64,000 nucleotides of DNA from Flavobacterium resistens (GCF_900182645.1 NZ_FXTA01000004.1:62001-126000); one strand, 5' to 3'. Counted from the stretch's first letter, positions 43,993 through 52,684 are shown. The notes: generated by a model from the sequence alone, not told the origin. Program-made: numbers and translations.

Positions 43993-45129
43993 ATGAAAAG
44001 ATTTGTAATACTGTTCCTGTTTTTAAGTTTAATGTCGGCAAAAGCTCAAACACAGAGAATAATTTCTAACGATTGGATGGTTTTTCGCCAAACAATAGAT
44101 ATTCAAACTCCAGTAAAGAAAAAATTTAAGGTTATTGCTTCGGCAAAAGTAGAATCAGATGAACCAAAAGCCTGGTCAGGACTTTATGTAAGAGTTTACA
44201 ATAAAAATGATGAAGATGGTTTTTTTGATAACATGAACGATAGACCAATAAAATCGAAAGAATGGCAATCGTACACCGTTGAAGGAACAATTGATGAGAA
44301 CAGCCAGACATTAGTTTTTGGAGGGGTTTCGTCGTTGAACGGAAAATTTTATTTTGATAAATTTCAATTATTTATCGAAAATGCAAAAGGTGTTTTTGAA
44401 CCGGTAACCATTTTAAATTCAAGTTTTGAAACGCCTGCAACCAATACAGATATTCCAAAATGGAGTTTAGGTACACCCAAACAAAAAAATGCTAAGGTTA
44501 AGGAATATACCATTTCTTCAGATAAATCAAGCGTAGATGGTAAACGTTCATTACTACTTGAAGGAAAAGGTATCATAATAAAAGAAACCGGAAAAATAGG
44601 AAATGTTCCAGGCGCTTCACCAAAAATTGCTGATATGATTTCGATGCTCGAAGACCTTAAAGATCGTGTTGAATACACGGTTAAAAACATGGATCAATAC
44701 GAAATTGATTACTTGCACGATGAAAAAGCCAACCGAATTGGAGCACTTGTAATGCATTTGGCTGCAGCCGAAAAATACTATCAGGTTTTTACTTTTGAAA
44801 ATAGAGAATTTAACGAAGAAGAAAAGAAAAAATGGGAGACCGCTTTGAATCTCGACCAAGGCGCGCGAGATGAATTTAAAGGGCACGATATTCAATATTA
44901 TCTTGATATTTATAATGAAGTAAGAGCAAAAACCATTTCGGAATTAAAGAAAAGAGATGATGAATGGTTTGCGACAATTCAAATGAAATATGATATAAGC
45001 AATCAGTATTGCTGGTTTCATGTTATGGAACATCAATCTAGTCATTTGGGACAAATTTTATTTTTGAAAAAGAGAATTCCGCCTCAACCAGAACCACTAA
45101 AACCAATTAAGCAAGAGATTAAGAATTAA
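43993..45129 (+). CDS. exported DinB/YfiT-like protein with N-terminal jelly-roll domain
   Basis: A 378-residue protein with a signal peptide (LFLFLSLMSAKAQ). Residues about 20-135 look like a carbohydrate-binding-type jelly roll (NDWMVFRQTIDIQTPVKKKFKVIASAKV ... GKFYFDKFQLFIE). From about 205 a DinB four-helix domain follows, with candidate metal His residues in GALVMHLAAAEKYYQ and in FHVMEHQSSHLGQILFLK. DinB-fold proteins include thiol-dependent transferases; this one would act outside the cytoplasm. The domain pairing is unusual and the role is unknown. Confidence 0.85.
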   Translation: MKRFVILFLFLSLMSAKAQTQRIISNDWMVFRQTIDIQTPVKKKFKVIASAKVESDEPKAWSGLYVRVYNKNDEDGFFDNMNDRPIKSKEWQSYTVEGTIDENSQTLVFGGVSSLNGKFYFDKFQLFIENAKGVFEPVTILNSSFETPATNTDIPKWSLGTPKQKNAKVKEYTISSDKSSVDGKRSLLLEGKGIIIKETGKIGNVPGASPKIADMISMLEDLKDRVEYTVKNMDQYEIDYLHDEKANRIGALVMHLAAAEKYYQVFTFENREFNEEEKKKWETALNLDQGARDEFKGHDIQYYLDIYNEVRAKTISELKKRDDEWFATIQMKYDISNQYCWFHVMEHQSSHLGQILFLKKRIPPQPEPLKPIKQEIKN

Positions 45130-45141
45130 AATATTGGATAT

Positions 45142-45178
45142 AAAAAAAGCTGCATTTTCTAGATGCAGCTTTTTTTTA
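45142..45178. terminator. bidirectional terminator after the DinB-like gene
   Basis: Stem AAAAAGCTGCAT (45144-45155) / ATGCAGCTTTTT (45163-45174) with a long T run; the convergent membrane-protein gene ends just beyond. Confidence 0.88.
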
Positions 45179-45183
45179 TGAAT

Positions 45184-45918
45184 TTATTTTACTTGAGATA
45201 TCCCTTTTGGTAATCTATATAGAACAGTTTGTGTATGTACTGTTCCTGTTTGGGCGTTTTTTGAAACAGATATGGTTTCAGGAGCTTCAAAAATAAAATC
45301 GGATTCTAGTTTGAAAAATTCTTTATGAATGATTTTATCTGCCGAGAGTTTTGTAGTAGTAGTATCTTTTATATTGTTTATATTTCTTATCGACTGATCT
45401 GCATAATCTACGGTTCCTTCGATATAAGAATTCAAATTATCAACATTATAAACCCATTCTCCTTTGTCAAGTATGTTTATGGTTTTTGTTTTCCCATCGA
45501 TGATTAATTCATTTTTGCCAATAGGAACTTCAGTTTTAATAAAACTATTTGGAGCGATGGTTTGTGCTGCTTCTGAAGCTATTTTGATTTCTACAGGAGT
45601 AGATTTTCCATTGTCAATGTAAAGTGTCGTTCTAAAACTAGAAGAAACAAGAAAAAATGCGATTACAGCTCCTAGCGGTATAAAGAAATAACTTGATTTT
45701 TCTAAATGAACAGGCATTCCTTCTTCATCTTCATTATCAATAACAAATTGTTTTCTACTTTTAAAAATGTAATACAACGCACCAATTATTAAAATTCCAT
45801 TTATTGGAGCGCTTATAAAAAATGGAATTTGATTAAATGAACTGTATAATAAGTAATTAAGTATGTAAAATAGAAAGATTGCTACTGCAAGTCGGGTAAG
45901 AATTATAATTCGATCCAT
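45184..45918 (-). CDS. membrane protein of unknown function
   Basis: A 244-residue protein with two N-terminal membrane segments (ILTRLAVAIFLFYILNYLLY and a second near IPFFISAPINGILIIGALYYIF), a charged cytoplasmic loop (KSRKQFVIDNEDEEGMPVHLEK), a third membrane segment (FFIPLGAVIAFFLVSSSF) and a beta-rich external domain of about 140 residues (TLYIDNGKSTPVEIKI ... HTQTVLYRLPKGISQVK). I do not recognise it. It is monocistronic and converges on the DinB-like gene. Confidence 0.78.
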   Translation of the reverse strand: MDRIIILTRLAVAIFLFYILNYLLYSSFNQIPFFISAPINGILIIGALYYIFKSRKQFVIDNEDEEGMPVHLEKSSYFFIPLGAVIAFFLVSSSFRTTLYIDNGKSTPVEIKIASEAAQTIAPNSFIKTEVPIGKNELIIDGKTKTINILDKGEWVYNVDNLNSYIEGTVDYADQSIRNINNIKDTTTTKLSADKIIHKEFFKLESDFIFEAPETISVSKNAQTGTVHTQTVLYRLPKGISQVK

Positions 45919-46040
45919 ATTAATAGTTGTTAAAAGTAGATTATGGGTTAAATGTTAAATTAACCCAAATATATTGTTTTTATCCATCTTTTAACAATTA
46001 CTGTTTTAATTTGGTGTCAAATTATGCGAATATTTTGTAG

Positions 46041-46943
46041 TTAAATATAAAGTTCCCCTTTCATGGTTATAATCGAAGAACCGCCAACTAAAATATCTTC
46101 TTCACGATTCATGACTTCAATCATTGAGGCCTGTTTTAATTTTACGCCCTGAAGAATTTTATATTCTTTGTCAGACTTGGTGAATTTCTTTTGGGTTAAA
46201 AAACCAATTAAAGGTCCTGCAGCAGTTCCTGTCGCCGGATCTTCAATAATTCCGATTATCGGGTTGAAAAATCTTGTTTCTACTATATGTTCTTGGCCTT
46301 CATCAGCGATGGTAAAACAATAAAAACCTTCAAAATTATATTCTTTTGATATTTCAATCAAAAGCTGATTGTCCGGAACAAAGCTGTTGAGCAAGTAACT
46401 GTTTTTTATAGGAACCATTATGTGTGCAACTTCTGTTTTAACTATCGTTGGAACAAAAGCATTTACATCTAAATCTTCAATTTTTAAGCCGAGTGCTACG
46501 GCAATTCTATAGGTTGGAATTTCCTGTTTGATGACTGCCGATTTTTGATGCATTTGCACGACAGGATAAAAGGTATTGGTGTCAAAACTTACAGTCAACG
46601 GAATTGCAGAATGTTTCATAATTACAAAAGGTTCGCTTTCATTTTGTTCGTCAAAAATGGGCATTCCTTTTAGAAGAGCTCCACAGACTGCACCGAGTAA
46701 ATTATGTCCGGCACCGTCGATTTCGATTCCGGTTGGGGTAAACGAACGAACTATAAGTGCTTTATCTCTTGTAGAATAATAGACAAAAGAGGTTTCGGAA
46801 TAGCGAAATTCTTTAGAAATATCTTTATAAGTTTCTAGTTTTAGATTGCCATCTGTAAAAACCACAGAAAGCGGATTTCCTTTATAGCTTTCGTTTGAAA
46901 ATACATCTAAAACGTAATATTCTAATGCTTTTCTTCCTTCCAT
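46041..46943 (-). CDS. PhzF-family isomerase-like protein
   Basis: A 300-residue protein of the PhzF/diaminopimelate-epimerase fold. Domain 1 has YYVLDVFSNESYKGNPLSVVF and the acid SETSFVYYST (catalytic Glu position), followed by GIEIDGAGHNLLGAV; domain 2 has the mirrored EDPATGTAAGPLIGFL motif. No other phenazine gene is nearby, so the true substrate is unknown and phenazine synthesis should not be inferred. It is monocistronic. Confidence 0.92.
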   Translation of the reverse strand: MEGRKALEYYVLDVFSNESYKGNPLSVVFTDGNLKLETYKDISKEFRYSETSFVYYSTRDKALIVRSFTPTGIEIDGAGHNLLGAVCGALLKGMPIFDEQNESEPFVIMKHSAIPLTVSFDTNTFYPVVQMHQKSAVIKQEIPTYRIAVALGLKIEDLDVNAFVPTIVKTEVAHIMVPIKNSYLLNSFVPDNQLLIEISKEYNFEGFYCFTIADEGQEHIVETRFFNPIIGIIEDPATGTAAGPLIGFLTQKKFTKSDKEYKILQGVKLKQASMIEVMNREEDILVGGSSIITMKGELYI

Positions 46944-47005
46944 TCCTTTTTCTTTTTTTTAGACGGAATAAAGTTACTGTTTATACTATACTAAAGCAAT
47001 AGGTA

Positions 47006-47563
47006 TTACAACATTCGTTTTCCTTCGGCACTAAATTTTATTGCTTTTTCCAATCTCGAAATTCTGGTTTTTTCTTGTTTGGCGCTCATAATCACGTGAA
47101 TTATTACTTTTCTGTACGATGGTGCCTGATTGCTAAAATATTCCCAAGCTGTTTTATTGGCTTTAAATAGCTTTTCGAGTTCAGGATCGAGAACATATGC
47201 TTCATTTTCATGCGAGTAAATTTTGGATCTTTCGTCAGATTTTAATTCGAAAGCTTTTTTGCCTTCTTCCATCATCAATCCGGCTTTTGTGAGTACTTCG
47301 ACTTTTTTAATGTTGATAGCGCTCCAAATACTTGATTTTTTTCTTGGCGTAAAACGGATGGTGTAACTTTCATCGTCAATAGTTTTTCGGATGCCGTCAA
47401 TCCAGCCAAAACAAAGCGCCTGATCAACAGATTCTGACCAGGTCATGCAAGGTTTTTTGCTTTTTACTTTGTAGAAACCTACTACGAGTTGAGTTTCTGT
47501 TTTATGATGCTTTTCTAACCAAGCTCTGAATTTTTCTTGAGTGGAGAAGAAGGTTGGTTCCAT
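47006..47563 (-). CDS. YdeI/OmpD-associated family protein
   Basis: A 185-residue protein of the YdeI family. It has the family opening FFSTQEKFRAWLEKHHKTETQLVVGFYKVKSKKPCMTW, the SVDQALCFGWIDGIRKTIDDESYTIRFTPRKKSSIWS core and the C-terminal RISRLEKAIKFSAEGKRML helix. The name 'bacteriocin protection' sometimes attached to the family comes from one phenotype and gives no mechanism. It is soluble, cytoplasmic and monocistronic. Confidence 0.9.
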   Translation of the reverse strand: MEPTFFSTQEKFRAWLEKHHKTETQLVVGFYKVKSKKPCMTWSESVDQALCFGWIDGIRKTIDDESYTIRFTPRKKSSIWSAINIKKVEVLTKAGLMMEEGKKAFELKSDERSKIYSHENEAYVLDPELEKLFKANKTAWEYFSNQAPSYRKVIIHVIMSAKQEKTRISRLEKAIKFSAEGKRML

Positions 47564-47617
47564 TTTATTCCGTTATTGTTATTTGTAAAAGTATTATAAA
47601 TAACAGAAAAAACGCAA

Positions 47618-48067
47618 TTATTTAAAAACCACCTTTTTGTTTGATTTTGCTATTTTAACAATATGAAAAGGCTGTGTAATTATTGAAGTCAGATTGCCTT
47701 TGTTTAATTGTTCGACTTTGACTATAATCTGGCTGTTTGATTGTGAAATTTTGGTAATGTCGATTGAATAACCGCCACTCTTGCGCACTTCATCAAAAAC
47801 AGCAATAACCTGATATTTGCTAAAATCGATATTTGTGTCAGGTGAAATATATAAAGCTTGCGTAATGATATTTAATTTTTCTAATAAAGCATTCCAGTCG
47901 GTTTGACTTGTGATTACCAGATTTGATTTAGGAATCGTTCCGGGGTATGCTCCGTAAGTGTCTCTTTGGTAAATTGTTGTAAACGCAACATCTGATCTTT
48001 CATCATCGTTATTGCTGCAACTTGCTAATGTTAATGCAAGGGTTAAAAATAAAATAATCTGTTTCAT
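47618..48067 (-). CDS. lipoprotein with PrcB-like C-terminal domain
   Basis: A 149-residue lipoprotein: signal MKQIILFLTLALTLASC with Cys17, then SNNDDERSD, an acidic stretch after the Cys that resembles the surface-export signal of flavobacterial lipoproteins. The mature domain resembles the PrcB C-terminal family (YQVIAVFDEVRKSGGYSIDITKI ... KVEQLNKGNLTSIITQPFHIVKIAK). PrcB in spirochaetes is a partner of the protease PrtP; no protease gene is adjacent here. It is monocistronic. Confidence 0.82.
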   Translation of the reverse strand: MKQIILFLTLALTLASCSNNDDERSDVAFTTIYQRDTYGAYPGTIPKSNLVITSQTDWNALLEKLNIITQALYISPDTNIDFSKYQVIAVFDEVRKSGGYSIDITKISQSNSQIIVKVEQLNKGNLTSIITQPFHIVKIAKSNKKVVFK

Positions 48068-48199
48068 GGTTTTGGTTTTTAGGTTGAAAATTTAATTGTA
48101 ATAGTTTATTAATTAAACAGATAGCTTTTTTGTTAAAAGGTTGCGTATCAATTTTAATCTTTTTGAAAAACATAAAAAAATGATTTTTCTCTGATGAAA

Positions 48200-48300
48200 C
48201 GGGGATTGCGTTAGGGATAGTAGTGGAAAGCCCACAGCCTGACGAAGGAAGTGCGAGGACTTGTAGCGGATAGCCCGGCCCGCCGCAGCGGGAAACGCCC
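48200..48300. ncRNA. GC-rich structured intergenic element (candidate ncRNA or dispersed repeat)
   Basis: In the 324-nt gap between the PrcB-like gene and a small gene there is a segment much richer in G+C than its flanks. It holds two near-identical 13-nt motifs, TAGTGGAAAGCCC (48221-48233) and TAGCGGATAGCCC (48264-48276), a CCCG...CGGG hairpin near 48275-48292 and an end GGAAACGCCC followed by an A run. It encodes no plausible protein. I recall this kind of sequence recurring in flavobacterial genomes; it could be related to the described Flavo-1 RNA motif, but I cannot confirm that. Strand is undecided. Confidence 0.5.
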
Positions 48301-48391
48301 AAAAAAATATTTTCGAAGCTATTACTATTTATCCGAAATTTGCAAAACAATTCCGGAACAAAAAGCGCTTTATAATTAAAGAAGAGAAATC

Positions 48392-48562
48392 ATGGCAAAA
48401 GGACCTGAAAAAAACACGAAAAACAAGGCTTTGCATACTAAATTGCTGAATAGGAAAAAAGCAAAACTTCGTGAGGAGAAAGAAGCGCAGAAACTTCGCT
48501 TGAAGGCGTTAGTTGCAAAAATAAATGAACAGAAGAAAAACGGCGAATCGGAGAGCAAGTAA
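48392..48562 (+). CDS. small basic helical protein
   Basis: A 56-residue gene: ATG at 48392 preceded by GAAGAGAAATC, stop TAA at 48560. The product starts MAKGPEKNTKNKALHTKLLN and is dominated by Lys, Arg, Glu and Ala with heptad-like spacing, so a single charged helix is likely. It has no Cys or membrane segment. It may bind nucleic acid or a ribosomal partner, but this is only composition-based. It stands just after the GC-rich element and 52 nt before the DMP19-like gene, in the same direction. Confidence 0.6.
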   Translation: MAKGPEKNTKNKALHTKLLNRKKAKLREEKEAQKLRLKALVAKINEQKKNGESESK

Positions 48563-48614
48563 ATCAGCTTGCAGATTTTTCGGTTTTAGTTTAAACAATA
48601 CAAAATAATATATA

Positions 48615-49157
48615 ATGGAGGAATTCGGTAGAATAATAGTTTCAGAAACGGCAATGAATAGTGGTAATGCGCAGGATATTATCAATTCAAATATTTCGGT
48701 AATTAATTTAATGCGCGAGGAAAAAGTCGATGATGATTTGATTCATGAAGATGCTTTAATGAGTTATTATCTGGATTTTTATACGCAACAATATGCAGCG
48801 GGAAATTTTTCGCAGTTTGTTTATAATTCGGGTTGGAATAAGGAATTGAATGAACTTATTGAAGAAGGTCTTGCTTTAATTGGTGCCGAAAAACATTTAC
48901 AATTGTTTCAGTCGCAATCAAAAAGAGTGAAGTTATTGAGTACGGTTAAAATTGCTAAATTTTTAAAGGGCAAATTTGAAGGTGTAAATCCGACCAGGGA
49001 TTTATTGAACAACAATGCTTTTTTTGCATTGGATGAAAATCTAACAGAAATGAATGCGAATTTCCTGAAAAATCATCCCGATTTTGAAGTGCTTCCGGTT
49101 GATGAAATTTTCTCGGTTTTGGAGGAATTTGTTGGGCATGAGATTAAAAGAGCTTAG
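48615..49157 (+). CDS. DUF4375/DMP19-like protein
   Basis: A 180-residue soluble protein. The central segment DALMSYYLDFYTQQYAAGNFSQFVYNSGWNKEL is the DUF4375 (DMP19) signature: a Tyr-rich helix followed by NGGFSQFFYN-type sequence. The C-terminal half is helical with a conserved-looking NHPDFEVLPVDEIFSVLEEFVGHEI. The family has been proposed to be a DNA mimic in one bacterium, but here no partner is seen. The octamer array follows its stop codon. Confidence 0.85.
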   Translation: MEEFGRIIVSETAMNSGNAQDIINSNISVINLMREEKVDDDLIHEDALMSYYLDFYTQQYAAGNFSQFVYNSGWNKELNELIEEGLALIGAEKHLQLFQSQSKRVKLLSTVKIAKFLKGKFEGVNPTRDLLNNNAFFALDENLTEMNANFLKNHPDFEVLPVDEIFSVLEEFVGHEIKRA

Positions 49158-49165
49158 CTTTTTAC

Positions 49166-49197
49166 TTACAAAGTTATAAAGTTGCAAAGGCTCAAAG
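49166..49197 (+). repeat. octamer-period array, CAAAG flavour (4 units)
   Basis: TTACAAAG, TTATAAAG, TTGCAAAG, GCTCAAAG with exact 8-nt spacing starting 9 nt after the DUF4375 stop codon, in its 3' untranslated region. Confidence 0.85.
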
Positions 49198-49281
49198 GTT
49201 TTTGATGAAAAGTGTTTTGTAAATTATTGTATTTCAATTAATTGATTTAATTTTAGTTGTTTCTAAAATCTGGAGAATTTT

Positions 49282-49848
49282 ATGGAAGAACTTACACATA
49301 TCAAATCGGTTATTGGGATTATTTTGGGTTTGGGTTTAACGCATTTAATTAAAGGTTCGGTTATTTTTATTCAGCATCCGGGACGAAAAAAAATCTATTT
49401 TGTGCACTCGCTCTGGGTGTTTTATGTTTTTTTGCTTCTTATTCATTTTTGGTGGTGGGAGTTTAATCTCAAATTAATTCACGAATGGTATTTTGCCGAT
49501 TATTTCTTTATAATCTGTTATATCTTAATCTATTATTTGCTTTGTGCGATTTTATATCCTGATGATTTGGTTGATTATACGGGATATGAAGATTATTTTT
49601 ACTCAAGGAAAAATTGGTTTTTTGCCATCCTGGCGATCAGTTTTATTGCTGATATGATTGATACGGCGATTAAAGGCGGCGATTATTTTTTATATAACCA
49701 AACGGAATATTACGTTAGGATTATTATCCATATTTTGCTTTGTCTGGTGGCGATTAAAATTCATAATAAAGTTTTTCATACTGTTTTGGCAGTTTTGTTT
49801 ATCGTTTACGAGCTGTCTTATATTTTACGATTGTTCAATATTGAGTAA
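49282..49848 (+). CDS. polytopic membrane protein of unknown function
   Basis: A 188-residue protein with five or six membrane segments. Recognisable segments include IGIILGLGLTHLIKGSVIFIQHPGRKKIYFVHSLWV and LLLIHFWWWEF, with several His in or near the membrane and a Tyr-rich loop (DYTGYEDYFYSRKNW). The TH-L-x-x-G plus HPGR plus HFWWWEF pattern recurs in proteins from diverse bacteria, but I know of no function. A GGAG-containing site precedes the ATG. The patatin gene follows after 84 nt. Confidence 0.8.
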   Translation: MEELTHIKSVIGIILGLGLTHLIKGSVIFIQHPGRKKIYFVHSLWVFYVFLLLIHFWWWEFNLKLIHEWYFADYFFIICYILIYYLLCAILYPDDLVDYTGYEDYFYSRKNWFFAILAISFIADMIDTAIKGGDYFLYNQTEYYVRIIIHILLCLVAIKIHNKVFHTVLAVLFIVYELSYILRLFNIE

Positions 49849-49932
49849 AAAAGATTTAAGGATTTGGTTTTTAATTTTATCCATATTCTTGTAAATTCGC
49901 TTGAATGGATTAAGCTTTTTAATAGTTTCAAA

Positions 49933-51483
49933 ATGAGATATAAATGCAGTCAGATATTGTTTTTTCTTTTGATGCAAATTGGATTTTCTCAAAACAAAAT
50001 CAATCTTTTTTCAGAGATCAATTATAATTCGATTCCAGCTGTTTCTTTAAACGATTATAAATCGGTACAAGACCGCAGCAGCCAATTGCAAAATCCGAAT
50101 ATTGCTTTAGGAGTTGGGATTTCTGGTGGTGGATCACGCGCGCAGTTTTTTAGTCTGGGCGTACTTTTGGGTTTGGAAGAAGTTCAGGAAGATAATTCAA
50201 ATCGTAATTTTTTGAATGAAATCGATTATTTTTCAACGGTTTCGGGAGGTTGTTATTCGGCTGGATATTATTTGACTATTCTGAAAAACAAATTGCAATA
50301 TGATAATTGTACGTTCAATGAATTTTATTTTTCCAAGAATGATGCCTATAAATCTGATGTAAATAAATCGGCTACGCTTCTTTCTCTTCTCAATAACAGC
50401 CGAAATGAAAAAGGCGAAAAAGTTTCAATGTCGCAACGATTAGATTTGGAGGTTTTGCAGTATGATAGTACAAATCCGGAAAACGAGAATAAATTTAAAA
50501 GTCAAATGCTTTTGTCTGATTTTTTTATTCCGAAAGAAAGCAAGCTAAATCCGCAATTGCCCATGATGGTTGCCAACGGAACGGCGTATAACAACGGAGA
50601 ACGTTTTCCGTTTATGCCGCACATTATTCATGCCTTGAAAATCAATTCGTCTTTAGCACCAAATAAAGCATCGCTTCCGCTTGACGGAAATCAGATCAAT
50701 AATGGTTATGATTTTCCGCTGACTTATGCTATTACGGCAAGTTCTGCTTTTCCGGGAGTTCTTCCAAAAACTAAATTCGGAATCAAAAATCAGGAAAAAA
50801 TTTTGTGCGTGATCGATGGTGGCGCGTCGGACAATATGGGTTATGAAACTTTGATTGAATTGCTACATAGCGATACGAAAGTAAAAGACAAAAATAAAAA
50901 AGCTCTTTTTATTGATTGTTTGGGACCGGGAAAAAAAGCGCCTTTTATAAATGATGAGAAAATCAAATTGATTTCGTTGTTGGAAACAGCATCTTTATAT
51001 ACGGTTCAAACCCGATATATTACTTTTGAAAGAGATGTTGAAAATGTTTTGGACAGATATAAAATCCCCACTTCAAATTACCAGATTATTGGTTTTACAA
51101 CTTTGCGTGATTATCTGTTGACACTAAAAAAAGATCAGGGATACGAAAATTTGGCTTTACAACTGAAAAATACGGATGATGAAGCTGCAAGCTGGCTTAA
51201 GCTTTATGAGGATTTCAGAAATCAGTTAATTGAAAAATTTGGGTATGACCATTTTAAGAAAGATAAAAATGGTCAAATATTACTTTCTAGTTTAGAAAAA
51301 GAAACGTTTAAGGATTTTGGAGCAAAGGAACTTTTGATGCTTTATGAATATACTTCGCACGTTGAAACAAAACTGAAAACAACTCCAGAAGAAAAAGAAA
51401 TGCTATTATTGGCCGGGCGTTTTGCCGCTTTTTTAAAAACAAATGAGTTGAAAGAATTGCTGACAGAAGATAAAGGATTGTAA
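49933..51483 (+). CDS. patatin-like phospholipase
   Basis: A 516-residue predicted lipid acyl hydrolase. The start is the ATG at 49933 (MRYKCSQILFFLLMQIGFSQ), which gives a signal peptide; an upstream in-frame TTG is ignored. The oxyanion loop is GISGGGSRAQF, the nucleophile is Ser104 in STVSGGCYSAGYY, and the dyad Asp is Asp295 in VIDGGASDNMGYETL. The larger second half is helical. A signal peptide suggests action in the periplasm or outside. It follows a membrane-protein gene on the same strand. Confidence 0.9.
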   Translation: MRYKCSQILFFLLMQIGFSQNKINLFSEINYNSIPAVSLNDYKSVQDRSSQLQNPNIALGVGISGGGSRAQFFSLGVLLGLEEVQEDNSNRNFLNEIDYFSTVSGGCYSAGYYLTILKNKLQYDNCTFNEFYFSKNDAYKSDVNKSATLLSLLNNSRNEKGEKVSMSQRLDLEVLQYDSTNPENENKFKSQMLLSDFFIPKESKLNPQLPMMVANGTAYNNGERFPFMPHIIHALKINSSLAPNKASLPLDGNQINNGYDFPLTYAITASSAFPGVLPKTKFGIKNQEKILCVIDGGASDNMGYETLIELLHSDTKVKDKNKKALFIDCLGPGKKAPFINDEKIKLISLLETASLYTVQTRYITFERDVENVLDRYKIPTSNYQIIGFTTLRDYLLTLKKDQGYENLALQLKNTDDEAASWLKLYEDFRNQLIEKFGYDHFKKDKNGQILLSSLEKETFKDFGAKELLMLYEYTSHVETKLKTTPEEKEMLLLAGRFAAFLKTNELKELLTEDKGL

Positions 51484-51544
51484 ATATAATCCTGATTAAA
51501 AAATCTTCGAAGGAAAATAAAAGGACAAATGCCCAATTAAGATT

Positions 51545-52027
51545 TTACCTTAATTGAGCATTGTTAGAATCTGCATATTCAACCTGAATTGCTTTAATTT
51601 CTTCGTCAAGTTCTAATAATCCACTAAAAGCACCTTGCATCATTGTGGCTGCTTTCACTTCGTTATCTTTAGTTGTTAAAATATCGATGTTGGCTTCAAA
51701 ACCATCCATTGAGGCTATGCTAATGTCAAACATATCCAGCATTGTTTTTCTAAGACCTTTATCTGTGCTTAACGGCATTAAAAGATCAACAGGTTTTTGT
51801 GCGGCAACTAATTTATTTCTTGTTGAAGCAATCAATTTCAGAAAATCTTTTTTTGATTCTGGCTTTCCAATATAGTTTAAACTACTTGTAAGGAATGCGT
51901 CATTTGCTTCAAAAAGCTTTTTATGAGCATCAACAATTTGATTGTTATAACTCGTAGTAGTCTGTTGATTACAACTTATAAACGTTGTAGAAATAATAAA
52001 TAAGAGCAATAAAGTAATTTTTTTCAT
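51545..52027 (-). CDS. small lipoprotein, paralogue of the 52778-53257 gene
   Basis: A 160-residue lipoprotein: MKKITLLLLFIISTTFISC (Cys19), then NQQTTTSYNNQIVDAHKKLFEANDAF and a mainly helical body with SLNYIGKPESKKDFL. It shares SCNQQT, YNN-IV-AH-KL, the YIGKPESKK block and the closing NAQLR/KGQLR with a second gene 750 nt away on the same strand. No acidic export signal follows the Cys, so a periplasm-facing location is likely. The function is unknown. Confidence 0.8.
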   Translation of the reverse strand: MKKITLLLLFIISTTFISCNQQTTTSYNNQIVDAHKKLFEANDAFLTSSLNYIGKPESKKDFLKLIASTRNKLVAAQKPVDLLMPLSTDKGLRKTMLDMFDISIASMDGFEANIDILTTKDNEVKAATMMQGAFSGLLELDEEIKAIQVEYADSNNAQLR

Positions 52028-52261
52028 AAGTTTTGACGTTGTAAATTATTGTTAAAACAAATATATCAGAATTATTTTAGTAAGTTATCTTTATAATATA
52101 ATTTTCACAGGATTGATTTTTAATTATTTAAGATTTTTAATGATTTTTATGAATTTACTTACGAATTTGTAATAATTATATAAACGTTTGAGCAAGTTAT
52201 GTAACAAACCTGCGAAGCTTTAAAATTAATTTAGCAGTATTAATTTTTAAAGAAATCAAAC

Positions 52262-52684
52262 ATGAAAACTAAACGTATATTATTCGGGTTATTACTATGT
52301 ATTGGATTATCAACTGTTTCGTGCAGTAGTGATGATAATGAAGGAGAAACGCTAATTCCCCTAGAAGGAAAATGGAATCTTAGTAAAACAGGAACCGTAG
52401 TAGGAGGTACAGAAACTTTAATCGATGCGCCACAAAATCAAAGCGGATGCGACAGAGATTATCTGCAGTTGAAATTAGATAATACTGCAACAATCGGAGA
52501 TTATGATTCAACTGTGAGCGCTTGTGCTTTAACAACTCAAACCGGAATCTATTCAAGATCACATAATAATTTAACCATTTCTATTACAGGTGGTGCAAGT
52601 ACAACGCAAGATATTGTAAATCTTACGCTTTCAGAACTTAAACTTAGAGATGCAAGTGGAAAGATTACGGTATATACCAGATAA
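52262..52684 (+). CDS. lipocalin-like lipoprotein
   Basis: A 140-residue lipoprotein with a signal ending LSTVSC (Cys21) followed by SSDDNEGET, an acidic run of the kind that sends flavobacterial lipoproteins to the cell surface. The mature part starts LIPLEGKWNLSKTGTVVGG and has alternating strands with two Cys (NQSGCDRDYLQLKLD, TVSACALTTQTGIYS), as in Bacteroidota lipocalin-like domains. It lies between two paralogous lipoprotein genes on the opposite strand. The ligand is unknown. Confidence 0.83.
   Translation: MKTKRILFGLLLCIGLSTVSCSSDDNEGETLIPLEGKWNLSKTGTVVGGTETLIDAPQNQSGCDRDYLQLKLDNTATIGDYDSTVSACALTTQTGIYSRSHNNLTISITGGASTTQDIVNLTLSELKLRDASGKITVYTR

Noticed and set aside
46041..46943. 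PhzF homologue as a sign of a phenazine pathway
   Set aside because: No other phenazine gene is present nearby, and PhzF-like proteins of unknown substrate are widespread.
47006..47563. YdeI-family gene as bacteriocin immunity
   Set aside because: The family label comes from one phenotype. No bacteriocin or transport gene is next to it.
48009..48350. A 113-residue minus-strand frame spanning the GC-rich element
   Set aside because: It would translate the structured repeat (GYPLQVLALPSSGCGLSTT), overlaps the 5' end of the lipoprotein gene and has no homologue-like features. It is a typical spurious frame from this repeat type.
49166..49281. Possible coding content or a terminator in the gap after the DUF4375 gene
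   Set aside because: Only the octamer array and AT-rich sequence are there; I found no convincing stem with a T run and no frame with a start and plausible product.
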